Shown here: piece after piece, positions 1 to 8,309 of the stretch
Numbering within the stretch: the first letter of the stretch is position 1
Layout of the letters: each line of letters begins with the position of its first letter
NCBI GenBank assembly: GCA_002337545.1
Contig: DDGE01000056.1
Span: forward strand, 51,988 to 68,373
DNA from: Phycisphaerales bacterium UBA1910
GTDB lineage: Bacteria; Planctomycetota; Phycisphaerae; Phycisphaerales; UBA1924
Length of the DNA: 16,386 bases
Direction of reading: 5' to 3'
The notes under the pieces: model-generated
Database searches by the model: none
Seen by the model: only the letters and a program-made list of their open reading frames with translations
Told to the model about the DNA's origin: nothing
Position numbers and translations under genes: made by a program

Positions 1-21
1 GCGATCTTCGGATCACTCAAT

Positions 22-46
22 GTCTCGTTCCGCTTCTGAGCGAGAC
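22..46. other. Hairpin just past the cyclophilin gene's end
   Basis: A 6-bp inverted repeat (GTCTCG at 22-27, CGAGAC at 41-46) with a 13-base loop lies 3-27 bases past the cyclophilin stop codon, read on the minus strand. It could be an mRNA 3' stem. There is no T-run beyond it, so it is not a clear intrinsic terminator. Confidence 0.25.
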
Positions 47-48
47 GA

Positions 49-1143
49 TCAGCGATCGGGCTGTGCCTTTTCAAAGCGTCCCGCGTCATCACGCGTGATT
101 GGCGTGATCCGATCCGGGATCGGGGGGGCGTCTCGCAGGATTGCCCGCTCCAGGATCGGCGGATCGAGCGGACGATCGTTCGCGTCAACGGGCGCCTCCG
201 CGATTTTCAGGATTGTGTCCGTACCAGCGACGGCCTGCGCAAAGCTTGTATAGCGCCCGTCGAGGAACGATGTGCCCTCACGGCTGAGCCCCACAAAGAC
301 CTGCGATCCGTTGGTGTTCGGGTCCGCTGAGCGGGCCATCGAGAGCACCCCGAATTCGTGCGGGAGAGATGAGTCCTCGAGATCGATGTTGTATCCCGGG
401 CCGCCGTACCCCGTGCCGGAGGGGTCCCCCACTTGGATCACGAACGGGCGACCGTCATCGAGGGTCGCCTTCACTCGGTGGAAAATGATGCTGGTGTAGA
501 ACCCACCCTCGATCAGATGCATGAAGTTGAAGACGGTGTTGGGGGCCGCGTCTGGACGCAATCGGAACACGATCTCGCCCGCGCTGGTCTGAAACACCGC
601 TTCACGCTCAACATAGACCCGCACACCAGAGAAGACCTGCTTGTCATTCTCATCCGGTTCCTGTCCTTGGGCCTGGCGCGCATCACGGAGCTCATCGTGG
701 AACATCACAACGGAGTTCTCACCCTCGCTCACGCGGAGCGAGGTCGGATCGACCCGTTTCGCGGTGTTGGGCGTCATCAGCGGCTGAATCACAAGCGGCG
801 CTCCGTGCGCTACCCCATCGAGATAGAGCTGGGCGAGCATGACTTGCTCGGGTTTATCACTCCAGAGCATCGGGAAGAGACTCGCGAGATCGACGCGCCC
901 CTTCGCGGCTGGTGCTGTCGAAAGCGTCTCGAGAGATCCCGCGTCAAAGAGCTTGATGCTGGGCTCGGCAAAGCTGCCCTCGGGCACACCGACATGCACG
1001 ACAACACGACGCCCCACGCCGAAGTAGAGCTGATCTGTTGTGAGTTGAGCACGCGCGATGGAAGGGCTGATGCACGCAACCAGCAGCGGGATGGTCAGTA
1101 TCAAACGAGCGACGAGCGACTTTGGTGGAGCAAGGGTGCGCAT
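49..1143 (-). CDS. Secreted cyclophilin-type peptidyl-prolyl isomerase
   Basis: Likely catalyses cis-trans isomerisation of X-Pro bonds during folding of exported proteins. From the ATG at 1143 the protein has 364 residues. A basic N-terminus and hydrophobic stretch ending ARAQ (about residues 11-33) look like a signal peptide, so it acts outside the cytoplasm. Residues 34-175 are an unassigned N-terminal region. The cyclophilin domain covers about 180-340, with the FHR motif at about 221-223, then QVGDPSGTGYGGPG, GVLSMAR, GSQVFV and LDGRYTSF. The position usually held by Trp in human CypA is not conserved, as in many bacterial members. The frame is open to a GTG at 1164; I chose the ATG because it starts directly at the signal peptide, though no clear ribosome-binding site precedes either. 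It follows the pilin gene at 1228 by 84 bases on the same strand, so co-transcription is possible. Family is confident; substrates are unknown. Confidence 0.9.
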   Translation of the reverse strand: MRTLAPPKSLVARLILTIPLLVACISPSIARAQLTTDQLYFGVGRRVVVHVGVPEGSFAEPSIKLFDAGSLETLSTAPAAKGRVDLASLFPMLWSDKPEQVMLAQLYLDGVAHGAPLVIQPLMTPNTAKRVDPTSLRVSEGENSVVMFHDELRDARQAQGQEPDENDKQVFSGVRVYVEREAVFQTSAGEIVFRLRPDAAPNTVFNFMHLIEGGFYTSIIFHRVKATLDDGRPFVIQVGDPSGTGYGGPGYNIDLEDSSLPHEFGVLSMARSADPNTNGSQVFVGLSREGTSFLDGRYTSFAQAVAGTDTILKIAEAPVDANDRPLDPPILERAILRDAPPIPDRITPITRDDAGRFEKAQPDR

Positions 1144-1227
1144 GCCAAAGCATACACGAGACACGCGCCAGGTGTCTTGTCGTTCAAATGTGTGATTCGA
1201 AGTTATCCGCTTGCTTGATCGGCTTGC

Positions 1228-1956
1228 TTATTCGCTCAGCCCGGGGATCTCATCGAGGCGGTCCCATGCATCCTGCACGGTTGATGGATCGTTCTGCCCA
1301 CCACGGGCGAGCAGATCATTCGCGATCTGGCTCCCGATGTCCTCGTACCAATCCACCGCGAGTCCGGCTTGAAGGACATTGAATCCGTCCTTGTGATTCA
1401 GGTCTTCGTAGGAACGGATCGTGTCCGTCGTGAGTGCGGCCGCGGCGTCGATCCGGTAGAGGCGACGGTTGTAATTCGGGCCCATACCTCGGTAGAGGTA
1501 GTTCACGATGATCTCGTCGGCTGCGTCGATGCGTGCCCACTCGCTCTGGGCATCCTCGAACATGTAGCTGCCCTTATGGCTGGGGCAATAGAAGGTGTTG
1601 GGTGCGGAGAGGTACTCATCTTTAATCAGATGCCCAAGCCCGTCCCAGCGCTTTGAAAGCTCCAGGGGAAACTCTTGTGGATCCAGCAGCACGGTATCCA
1701 TGCGTTCTGGAAGCCAAGTGACAGAAGCGTTGCTGCGTGCAAACTCTGGCAAGAACTCACTGTCGGGTAGCAACCCGCCGTGGTCTTCCGAGAACATATT
1801 CACGGCCAAGCCGATCTGGCGCAGATTTGAGGCGCAAACGACCTTGCGTGTAGATTCGCGCACCATCGAGATTGCGGGAAGCATCAGTGCGATCAGAATC
1901 GACACAATTGCGAGTGACACAAGAAGGTCAATCATCGTAAATGCGCGAGCATGCAA
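1228..1956 (-). CDS. DUF1559-like planctomycete type IV pilin-like protein
   Basis: A pilin-like envelope protein with an N-terminal methylation/cleavage segment: a hydrophobic helix beginning A|FTMIDLLVSLAIVSILIALML. Residue +5 is Asp rather than the usual Glu. Next comes CASNLRQIGLAV...SEDHGGLLP (from about residue 41), typical of planctomycete DUF1559/H-X9-DG pilins, and a YCPSHKG motif. Near the C-terminus, NHKDGFNVLQAGLAVDW aligns with the H-X9-DG element, but DG is replaced by GL. The start is uncertain. I chose the TTG at 1956, giving 242 residues and a 5-residue leader like that of the pseudopilin at 7724. TTG at 1983 and GTG at 2085 are in frame, and the frame is open to 2085 (285 residues). 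No convincing ribosome-binding site marks any of them. Planctomycetes carry many such pilins, mostly of unknown function. Confidence 0.82.
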   Translation of the reverse strand: MHARAFTMIDLLVSLAIVSILIALMLPAISMVRESTRKVVCASNLRQIGLAVNMFSEDHGGLLPDSEFLPEFARSNASVTWLPERMDTVLLDPQEFPLELSKRWDGLGHLIKDEYLSAPNTFYCPSHKGSYMFEDAQSEWARIDAADEIIVNYLYRGMGPNYNRRLYRIDAAAALTTDTIRSYEDLNHKDGFNVLQAGLAVDWYEDIGSQIANDLLARGGQNDPSTVQDAWDRLDEIPGLSE

Positions 1957-1983
1957 ACGGTATGTTCTGGTTACCTCATTCAA

Positions 1984-2382
1984 GGCAGACCCAACCTGTT
2001 CGATTTCTTTGTGCTCATACCCCACCACGAAGTGCGAATATTGGGCACATTGTTCCCCACGGCTGCGTGCGCAGCTCGCTGACACACTTCTAAAATATCG
2101 GGTTTACGCCCGGTTCGCAAGTGTCGATTTTCATATTCCTTAACGATGGGTAAACCCCGCATACGGCTCTCAATATTCCGCAATTCCGTCCAAATACCGA
2201 AAATGATTCGGCCTTTCCGCAGACCTGCTCGGAGCACGGTAATCGGACGAGAATGACAAAAAATCGAAAATGCTCTGTAAACACACGGGTTGCAAGCATC
2301 CGTACGATCGGATACTCGTATAGGACGCCGGTCTGTGGTGTGGTTTCACAGACTCCGGGCGCGCTCGTGAACCCGGTGGAAC
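1984..2382. promoter_or_regulatory. Divergent intergenic region, pilin / sigma factor
   Basis: About 400 bases between two divergent genes, more AT-rich than the flanks; the first 102 bases may be coding if the pilin starts at 2085. It should hold both promoters. Visible elements are an 8-bp inverted repeat, GGGTTTAC at 2100-2107 and GTAAACCC at 2150-2157, and a hairpin 30 bases before the sigma start (GTCTGTG 2331-2337, CACAGAC 2347-2353). GATACT at 2311-2316 and TATAGG at 2319-2324 could be -10 elements, but I see no well-spaced -35 partner, so no promoter is called. Confidence 0.35.
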
Positions 2383-3075
2383 ATGAAGAAGAATGATCAA
2401 CCCCATCTTCGTGTCGATGCAGGAACAGGGCCTGTTTCGACGAATGGAACCCCAGTGCCGGGCGATCAATCCGGTGCTCCTAAGCCGTTAGAGGCTTCGG
2501 ATTTCGATGGTCAGGACAGGATTGATTTCGAGCTGATGCAAAGCATTGCCAGCAATAACGAAACCGCCGTTGGCGAACTCTACGACCGATTTGGATCGTT
2601 GGTGTTTCGTATGGCGTATCAATCGATGCCGACCCGAGCGGAAGCGGAGGATGCCGTTCAGGAGATCTTTGTCCGCCTCTGGCGGACCGCGGACCGGTAT
2701 GACCCCCGAAAAGCAGCCCTTGTCACTTGGGTGATGTTACTTACGCGTCGGCACCTTGTGGATAAACTCCGGCGCAAACGCGCCAGAATCAAAACCGCAG
2801 TTCTTGATGATGCGCTCGCATCGGGTGTTGGCGCATGGGTCGAGTCGAACGCCGGCGATCAAATGGCCAACGACGAGCACTTCGCAGCCCTGATCAAGAA
2901 GATCGAGACCCTGCCTGAGCTCCAACAAACTGTAGTTTTGCGTGCATACCTGGGTGGGCAGACACTCAGACAGATCAGCGATGAACTGGAAACACCCCTG
3001 GGGACCATCAAATCCGCGTTGTCTCGGGCACTCGTCCGGTTGAGGGAACGCACCGGGGAGGAAATGGAATCATGA
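2383..3075 (+). CDS. ECF-type RNA polymerase sigma factor
   Basis: Alternative sigma factor directing RNA polymerase to a stress or envelope regulon. The 230-residue protein has an unusual polar N-terminal extension (about residues 1-45), then sigma region 2 (about 48-135, including ELYDRFGSLVFRMAY, EAEDAVQEIFVRLWR and the DKLRRKRAR stretch) and region 4 (about 175-225, with LPELQQTVVLRAYLGGQTLRQISDELETPLGTIKSALSRAL as the helix-turn-helix). There is no region 3, as in ECF sigmas. The ATG at 2383 is preceded by GGTGG, a weak ribosome-binding site. Its last codons overlap the next gene by ATGA at 3072-3075, so the pair is translationally coupled. The neighbour is an RskA-like anti-sigma factor, which supports a SigK-like assignment. 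Regulon and signal cannot be read from sequence. Confidence 0.92.
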   Translation: MKKNDQPHLRVDAGTGPVSTNGTPVPGDQSGAPKPLEASDFDGQDRIDFELMQSIASNNETAVGELYDRFGSLVFRMAYQSMPTRAEAEDAVQEIFVRLWRTADRYDPRKAALVTWVMLLTRRHLVDKLRRKRARIKTAVLDDALASGVGAWVESNAGDQMANDEHFAALIKKIETLPELQQTVVLRAYLGGQTLRQISDELETPLGTIKSALSRALVRLRERTGEEMES

Positions 3076-3926
3076 ATACCCACGAACTCATTGAATACAC
3101 AATGCTCCACGCCCTCGGGCTTCTGGAGGACGACGAACGCGCCGCATATGAGGCCGCATTCGACGCCGCACCTGCGCCCGTTCAGCTCCGGGTCCGCGAG
3201 GAAGCCCGGCGTATGGCTGACCTTGGAGACCTGATCCCCGGGGTCGAGCCCGTCAACGAACTCCGCGATGTCGTCGTTGCCGCTGTTCGCGCCGCGATCC
3301 GGGAAGACGAGAACGAATCCCGCATCGCCCAGCAGGGTGCCGCCGCTTCGTCTGTCATCGGACGCATTGACGCGAACACCCCCGCACGAGCGACATCCCA
3401 GCCCAAGCTCTCTACGAGCCCGCGTGTGCATCGCGTCTGGCGTGTCGCCGCCGTCGGGTTCGCCGCTGCCTCAATCGCGATGGGCGTTGTGATGATCAAC
3501 ATCCAACAGACCATGCAAAAGGCCCAGAGCAGCGCACTTGTGAACAACCTCTATGATCAGATCGGTGCCAAGTACCTTGAATCGACGATCTTCGACGCCA
3601 ACACCCAGCGTGTCGCGTTGACTTCCACGAGCACAGAGAGCAAGGCCGTCGCCGCAGTATGGCACAACCCCGATTGGGCTTCGGCACGCCTCTTCGTCAA
3701 AAACCTCGCCAGTGAGCAGAACAAACCCCTCCGCCTCGTGGTTCTCGACGAGGATGACAACATCATCGAAGTCATCAAGACCTTCACCCCGACGGGCGAG
3801 CTTGAGGATTTCAATGTTGATCTCAACCTGAGCACCCAGCGCAAGCTCGCGATCTACCCCGATGCTGAGCAGGAGATTCGCGACGCCCTCGAGCCTGTTC
3901 TGATCAGCTCGGACAGCTCGCTCTAA
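3072..3926 (+). CDS. RskA-like membrane anti-sigma factor
   Basis: Probably binds and holds the sigma factor encoded just upstream, at the inner membrane. The 284 residues comprise a short cytoplasmic sigma-binding region (about 1-75, with ALGLLEDDERAAYEAAF, resembling the RskA N-terminus), a polar linker, one membrane helix (about 123-143) and an extracytoplasmic RskA-like C-terminal domain (about 175-265, with AVAAVWHNPDWASARLFVKNL and LRLVVLDEDDNIIEVIKTF). No HxxxCxxC zinc motif of the ZAS class is present. The start overlaps the sigma stop, giving near-equal synthesis. An intrinsic terminator follows at 3956. Family membership is good from architecture and context. The release signal, probably proteolysis as in RskA systems, is inference. 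Confidence 0.8.
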   Translation: MNTHELIEYTMLHALGLLEDDERAAYEAAFDAAPAPVQLRVREEARRMADLGDLIPGVEPVNELRDVVVAAVRAAIREDENESRIAQQGAAASSVIGRIDANTPARATSQPKLSTSPRVHRVWRVAAVGFAAASIAMGVVMINIQQTMQKAQSSALVNNLYDQIGAKYLESTIFDANTQRVALTSTSTESKAVAAVWHNPDWASARLFVKNLASEQNKPLRLVVLDEDDNIIEVIKTFTPTGELEDFNVDLNLSTQRKLAIYPDAEQEIRDALEPVLISSDSSL

Positions 3927-3955
3927 GCAGCATCGAAACCGAATCAAAACGCAAA

Positions 3956-3990
3956 GCGGGCGATCCCCATCCGGATCGCCCGCCTTTTTT
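3956..3990 (+). terminator. Rho-independent terminator after the sigma/anti-sigma pair
   Basis: A perfect 11-bp GC-rich stem (GCGGGCGATCC at 3956-3966, GGATCGCCCGC at 3973-3983) with a 6-base loop is followed by C and six T. It starts 30 bases after the anti-sigma stop. It also lies just past the end of the convergent coiled-coil gene (stop at 4009), where the tail in that direction is weaker. Confidence 0.93.
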
Positions 3991-4008
3991 ATATCGATGT
4001 GCACAGGA

Positions 4009-6534
4009 TCAGGTCGGCACCTGCCACTGCTCCTCGTCATAGAGCACCTGCACCCGTGAGTCGTTCTCAAACTTGGCCTTCGCTGCAGCGAGTCGTCGCC
4101 AGAGCACGCCACCAACGATCATCGCAAGAGCCATCGCCCCGCCAAAGATCATCCCCGCCATCTCCAGACGCTTGGTATCGAGCGGTTCGGTCGTCAGCGA
4201 AGCGCCTTCCTGCACATTGGTGATCGCGATATCACCGCGTCGTGGACGCGCATTGTTCGCGGCACCCGAGATCGCGACCACGAAGGTGTCGAGTATCCGC
4301 TGGGCACGCTCGGCACCAACTCCTCGATACTCGACAACGATCTCGCCGGGCATCGACGCGACGATATCGAGCGATTCATCCATGTGCTTGCCGAGTTCGC
4401 CCGGTGTTGAGAACTCCGAGATCCCCCGTCGCTTCATCCGATCCGCGGCGACCTCGAGGAATCTCGGTTCCGTGATCAGACCGGTGATGTACGATTCCCA
4501 ATCCGCGAGGTCGCTCTCGGCGAGTTTCCCTTCCGGAGCGGTCGCCGTGAGTGTCGCACGCGAGCTGTACATACCAGGGGCGACCCGCCCGGCGGTGAAC
4601 CAGCTCCCGACACCGAGCATCAGGGTGATCGCCGCTAACGCGAAGAGCCCAATAAACACGCCCGAGCGGACTTCTTTGTTGCGGACCTTGCGCTGAGCGC
4701 TCGCGATTGCCTCGTAGGCCTCCGCGAGTTCCGCACGCTTGGTCAGGACCTGCTCGCACTGCTCATATCTGGACTGCAGCGCGTCGGTCGCCAAACGGAC
4801 CTTCTCGGCGTCAGCGTGCAAGCGCTTCCGCATGCGTCCGAGCCGTTCCCGTCGGCGCTGGCTCCACTCATCGTTGGGTGTGCCCGAATGCTCGCGCGGC
4901 TTGGCCCGCTCGGCTTCAAGCTGGCTGTTGAGTTTCTCAATCGTCGCGATGAGCTCACTGGACTGATTCTCGAGTGCCGTAATCTTCGCCTGCGCCTGCT
5001 CGTCGGGTTCACCGCCACCCTCGCCGGCTTCAGCGATCTCTGACTCGAGAGCGACAACCCGCTCAGCGAGTTGCTTGAGCTGGCTCTCACGCTCCTCGAG
5101 CTTCGCGCCCAGCTCCTTCTCACGCTCAGCGGCCTCATCGAGTTGCTTCTGGTAGGCAACCGATTGCTCAGAATCCTCGTCTGGTGTCGAATCGAGCTTG
5201 GACTGAAGCTCGTCTCGCTCGGAACGCAAGGCTTCCTGGGCGGTCTCCAGCGATGCGCGTTCCGTGTTCGCCTTTTCGAGCTCACCTTTCAGCGACTCGA
5301 GTTCGGAGACGAGCTGCTTGCTTTGCTGCTCAAGCTCCATGGATTTCTCACGCTGACGCGTGAGTTCCTCGTCCGTATCCGCGCCGATGCTCGCGAGTTG
5401 TGCGTTCAGCTCGTCGACCTTTGCCTTCGCGGCGTTCAGTTCCTCCTGGAGCTTCTGGATCAGCTCCTGGGACTCGCCCGATTGTGAGTCCGCTTCGCTC
5501 CGCATCGAGGCGAGCTTCGCGTTCGCATCCTCGAGCTCCTGCTCACGCTGGGCGAGCTGCTCGCGGATTGCTTTGAGCTGTGATTGGGTTTCCGCGTTCC
5601 CCGCGTTTTCCTGCTCGAGCGACTCGACTTGTGCACGCAGTCCCTCGGAAACCTTCTGTTCGCGTTCCAGTTTCTCCAACGCTTCGGCGAGTGACCCCTG
5701 AGCCTGCGTTAGCTGTTTCTCATAGGCTTCACGAGCCTCGCTGAGTTCTTGCTCAACATTCCCCGACTTCTCGGCCAGCTCCTCGAGCGCCTTGCTCCGC
5801 TCGCCCAGTTCGATCTCGCGTCCACGCAGCTTGGACATCGCGCTCTTGAGTTCCGCGCTGCGTTGCTCATACTTCTCGGTGAGGTCCGCGACGGTCGCGT
5901 TCAGTTCCGAAATCTGAGAGTCTTGCTCCCCGAGCTGAGAACGCAGGTGCTCGAGCTCCGCGATCGATTGCTCGAGCTGTTTCGCTGCTGTTTCTTCACG
6001 CGCAAGCTTTTCCAGAACCTCGCTCTCAAGCGCATCGAGTTCCTGCTTGCGCTTGGAAATACCGGAGAGCTGCTTGTCGAGTTCTGCGATCCGACGCTGG
6101 ATCTCCGCGTCGCGGGACTCGAGCTCCGCCTCGCGCTGCTCAAGGTTCTCCGCATGGGTTTCCATCTTGGATTCACGCTGCTCAAGTCCCGAAGCACGCT
6201 GGACAAGGTCCATCTCGCGTTGCTCGAACTCCTGGCGCATCTCCGCAAGCTCGACCTCACGCGTTGTCAGCTCCTGCTCGCGATTCTCGATTTCAGCAAC
6301 TTGCTCGTTAAGCTCGCTCTTCTGCTCGTTGAGCGATTGCATCGCCCGCCGGTGCTCTTCGTGCGCTTTTCTGAGCGCTCCGAGCTGAGATTCGACAGAC
6401 TCGATCACATCGAGCACATCCTCTTCCGGCTTCCGGATCTTCATCTCGGCGCGCGGATCGGGCGAATCCGATTTCTTCGGCGAGTGACGCTTCGGGAGCG
6501 CCTCATTGGTTGTGTGCTCGTGCTTGGGGTCCAT
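4009..6534 (-). CDS. Long coiled-coil protein with C-terminal Wzz/GumC-like module
   Basis: An 841-residue protein. Residues 1-25 are polar; about 25-610 are an almost unbroken, Glu/Gln/Leu/Ala-rich coiled coil with heptad repeats (EQREAELESRDAEIQRRIAEL is typical). The C-terminus holds a membrane helix at about 625-648, an extracytoplasmic domain of about 140 residues (PGMYSSRATLTATAP..., SMPGEIVVEYRGVGAERAQRILDTF) and a second helix at about 792-812, then a short basic tail. Two helices flanking such a domain match Wzz/GumC-type polysaccharide co-polymerases, which set chain length in polysaccharide export; the long cytoplasmic coiled coil is not typical of them. No Walker kinase motif is visible. 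The start is clear: ATG at 6534 behind GGAGGAG at 6541-6547. The unit is monocistronic. A scaffold or cell-shape role is the alternative. The gene is certain; the Wzz assignment is moderate. Confidence 0.72.
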   Translation of the reverse strand: MDPKHEHTTNEALPKRHSPKKSDSPDPRAEMKIRKPEEDVLDVIESVESQLGALRKAHEEHRRAMQSLNEQKSELNEQVAEIENREQELTTREVELAEMRQEFEQREMDLVQRASGLEQRESKMETHAENLEQREAELESRDAEIQRRIAELDKQLSGISKRKQELDALESEVLEKLAREETAAKQLEQSIAELEHLRSQLGEQDSQISELNATVADLTEKYEQRSAELKSAMSKLRGREIELGERSKALEELAEKSGNVEQELSEAREAYEKQLTQAQGSLAEALEKLEREQKVSEGLRAQVESLEQENAGNAETQSQLKAIREQLAQREQELEDANAKLASMRSEADSQSGESQELIQKLQEELNAAKAKVDELNAQLASIGADTDEELTRQREKSMELEQQSKQLVSELESLKGELEKANTERASLETAQEALRSERDELQSKLDSTPDEDSEQSVAYQKQLDEAAEREKELGAKLEERESQLKQLAERVVALESEIAEAGEGGGEPDEQAQAKITALENQSSELIATIEKLNSQLEAERAKPREHSGTPNDEWSQRRRERLGRMRKRLHADAEKVRLATDALQSRYEQCEQVLTKRAELAEAYEAIASAQRKVRNKEVRSGVFIGLFALAAITLMLGVGSWFTAGRVAPGMYSSRATLTATAPEGKLAESDLADWESYITGLITEPRFLEVAADRMKRRGISEFSTPGELGKHMDESLDIVASMPGEIVVEYRGVGAERAQRILDTFVVAISGAANNARPRRGDIAITNVQEGASLTTEPLDTKRLEMAGMIFGGAMALAMIVGGVLWRRLAAAKAKFENDSRVQVLYDEEQWQVPT

Positions 6535-6540
6535 GCACAA

Positions 6541-6547
6541 CTCCTCC
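6541..6547 (-). promoter_or_regulatory. Strong Shine-Dalgarno of the coiled-coil gene
   Basis: GGAGGAG on the minus strand, six bases before the ATG at 6534. It rules out the TTG two codons upstream, which would leave no spacer. Confidence 0.85.
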
Positions 6548-6784
6548 CGGCTTGAAGCCCGGCACGCCTGCCCCGCCTCCGAAGAGGTTCGTCAACGGGA
6601 AGCAGACATATCGCATATCGACGCGGCAACCCCGTATGTCCATTACTGCGCGACTTTTGCGCAATCGGCCATCCGGTTAGGCGATCCATCCGGGACAAAC
6701 CAACCCACAACCGTCCGGAAACCCTCATCCATCCCCGCCCGGCTTCTGCACCCCTCGATCCGGGAGCCACTCCTAGACTTGCGG

Positions 6785-7717
6785 ATGCCATCCAGATCCG
6801 ACGACATCCTTTTGGAGCTTCAGACCATGCGCCTCGTGATCTCCCCGAGTGCGGGCGCGTCGATTGTCTCGCTGGAGCACAAAGATCAACTCGGACGCTG
6901 GGCGGACATACTCAGAAGCATGCCGGACGATTCGAGTGACCCGGCCGATGCGGGCTCGTTTCTGATGATCCCTTGGACTAACAGAGTTCAGGATGCCGCT
7001 TTTGCGTTTGAAGGTCAGACGCACACGCTTGTCGCGAATCATTCAGACGGGACCGCAATCCACGGCATCGGACGCGATCACGCCTGGTCCATGACAGACC
7101 GCTCCCCCATCACCGCTCGCCTGATATACCGACACAGCGCTGACGATTCGTGCCCATTCTCGTTTGGCGGTGTGGTCCGATACGAAATCGCGCCCCATGC
7201 CGTTGAGATTGATCTTTCTGTCACGAATCTCGACGATCGCCCCTTCCCCGCCGGCTGTGGTCACCACCCCTATTTCCATCGCCACCTGCATTCCGACGCC
7301 GATCAAGTCCAGATTCAGATGGATCTCGAAGGCCGTTACAGCTGCGAGGATTGCATCCCGGTCGGAGACATTCAAGATGATGATGCCTGCGCGTTGCTCC
7401 GTTCCGGCGATGCCTTGGGAAACCCTGGGTTGGATGATGTCTTTGCGGGCTTTGGCGGTACCTGCACTCTGGAATGGCCCGAGAGTGGGATCCGATGCAC
7501 GATGTCTTGTTCGGATGAACTGGGACATGTCGTGGTCTACACCCCCAGAGACGAGGACGGTTCGCCCAACGAGTATTTCTGCATCGAGCCGGTCACGATG
7601 GTGAATAACGGCTTCAACATGCATGCAAAAAATGAACCCGGCACGGGCGTGCGGGTTCTCGCGCCCGGCGAGACCCTGCGGACACGCATGACGCTGAAGT
7701 TCTCATCGATCAGCTGA
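6785..7717 (+). CDS. Aldose 1-epimerase family protein (galactose mutarotase-like)
   Basis: Interconverts alpha and beta anomers of free sugars, or of a sugar-phosphate in some family members, in the cytoplasm. The 310 residues carry the family hallmarks: AIHGIGRDHAW with catalytic His at about 93, CGHHPYFH with the second His at about 161, LDDVF at 216-220, and IEPVT with the presumed catalytic Glu at about 268. Length is normal. No signal peptide is seen. I chose the ATG at 6785; the frame is open upstream to 6506, but that part overlaps the start of the divergent coiled-coil gene and shows no family match. No obvious ribosome-binding site precedes it. It converges with the pseudopilin gene, the stops being 6 bases apart. 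Substrate is unknown; a role in sugar supply for the exopolysaccharide is possible but unsupported. Confidence 0.88.
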   Translation: MPSRSDDILLELQTMRLVISPSAGASIVSLEHKDQLGRWADILRSMPDDSSDPADAGSFLMIPWTNRVQDAAFAFEGQTHTLVANHSDGTAIHGIGRDHAWSMTDRSPITARLIYRHSADDSCPFSFGGVVRYEIAPHAVEIDLSVTNLDDRPFPAGCGHHPYFHRHLHSDADQVQIQMDLEGRYSCEDCIPVGDIQDDDACALLRSGDALGNPGLDDVFAGFGGTCTLEWPESGIRCTMSCSDELGHVVVYTPRDEDGSPNEYFCIEPVTMVNNGFNMHAKNEPGTGVRVLAPGETLRTRMTLKFSSIS

Positions 7718-7725
7718 TCGCGATC
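7708..7725. other. Overlapping palindromes between two convergent stop codons
   Basis: GATCAGCTGATC (7708-7719) is a perfect 12-base palindrome and overlaps the palindrome GATCGCGATC (7716-7725). Together they span the 6-base gap between the epimerase stop (7715-7717) and the pseudopilin stop (7724-7726). They might form a short stem on either transcript, but there is no T-run. Confidence 0.3.
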
Positions 7726-8182
7726 ACTCGCCGATGATGTAGTAGGTGCGGTTTCCTTTGCGCCGGATGGAGCCGGTGCTCAGATCACCATTATCCATGT
7801 ACTCATCAAGCTCGAGCGCCGTGGCCTGCGAATGGCTCCCGCGGCTCTCCGAGCGGATCGAGATCTGTACCGGCGACCAGTTGGGTGGGCCCTCGTAGTC
7901 GTACACGCCCCCGATCGGTGCGAGCTTCTCGAACGGATTGTCGGCCTTGAAGTATGGCCCAAGCACGGATACCGCTTGCGAGCGGTTCACATCGCGTGGG
8001 TATGACCCGTTCTTTGCGTAGTACATACTCAGTGCGTTCTCGATGGCGCGGAGGTCTTCGGCGGTCGAGGTGAGTTCCGTGTCTGCCTGTGCCCCAACGA
8101 ACTTGGGTGCCGCGATCGCAGCCAGAATCCCAATGACGATCACGACGACGACGATTTCGATTAGCGTAAATGCCCTGTGCAT
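7724..8182 (-). CDS. Type II secretion/type IV pseudopilin-like protein (GspG/GspH type)
   Basis: A 152-residue pseudopilin. It has a four-residue leader and canonical prepilin site, MHRA|FTLIEI with Glu at +5, followed by the hydrophobic helix VVVVIVIGILAAIAAPKF (to about residue 28). LRAIENALSMYYAKNGSYP follows, as in GspG-like proteins. The rest is a small domain with VYDYEGPPNWSPVQISIRSES and a C-terminal RTYYIIGE. It would be processed by a prepilin peptidase and held in the inner membrane, perhaps as a pseudopilus part. No gsp or pil genes are nearby, so its machinery is elsewhere. The start is the ATG at 8182, with AGGGG at 8191-8195 eight bases upstream. The frame is open further, to 8329, but that would precede the prepilin motif and overlap the EVE gene. 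Confidence 0.87.
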   Translation of the reverse strand: MHRAFTLIEIVVVVIVIGILAAIAAPKFVGAQADTELTSTAEDLRAIENALSMYYAKNGSYPRDVNRSQAVSVLGPYFKADNPFEKLAPIGGVYDYEGPPNWSPVQISIRSESRGSHSQATALELDEYMDNGDLSTGSIRRKGNRTYYIIGE

Positions 8183-8309
8183 GAATCTATCCCCTGCGTG
8201 TAAAACGGTGCTCTCTGCTGATCGATGTCGGGCGAACACCCTATAGAGCATGCGTCCAGAGATCGGTGATCTTGGGGGATCGGCGGCACAACCGTGAATA
8301 TCATCTGAC

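Noticed and set aside
433..1218. 261-codon open frame on the plus strand
   Set aside because: It lies opposite the cyclophilin gene, whose motifs are unambiguous; the translation has no recognisable family features.
5749..6555. Long leucine-rich open frame on the plus strand opposite the coiled-coil gene
   Set aside because: It is the antisense image of Glu/Gln-rich heptads, where GAG reads as CTC. It has no independent start signal, and the minus-strand gene has a strong ribosome-binding site.
7043..7624. 193-codon open frame on the minus strand
   Set aside because: Antisense to the aldose epimerase catalytic region.
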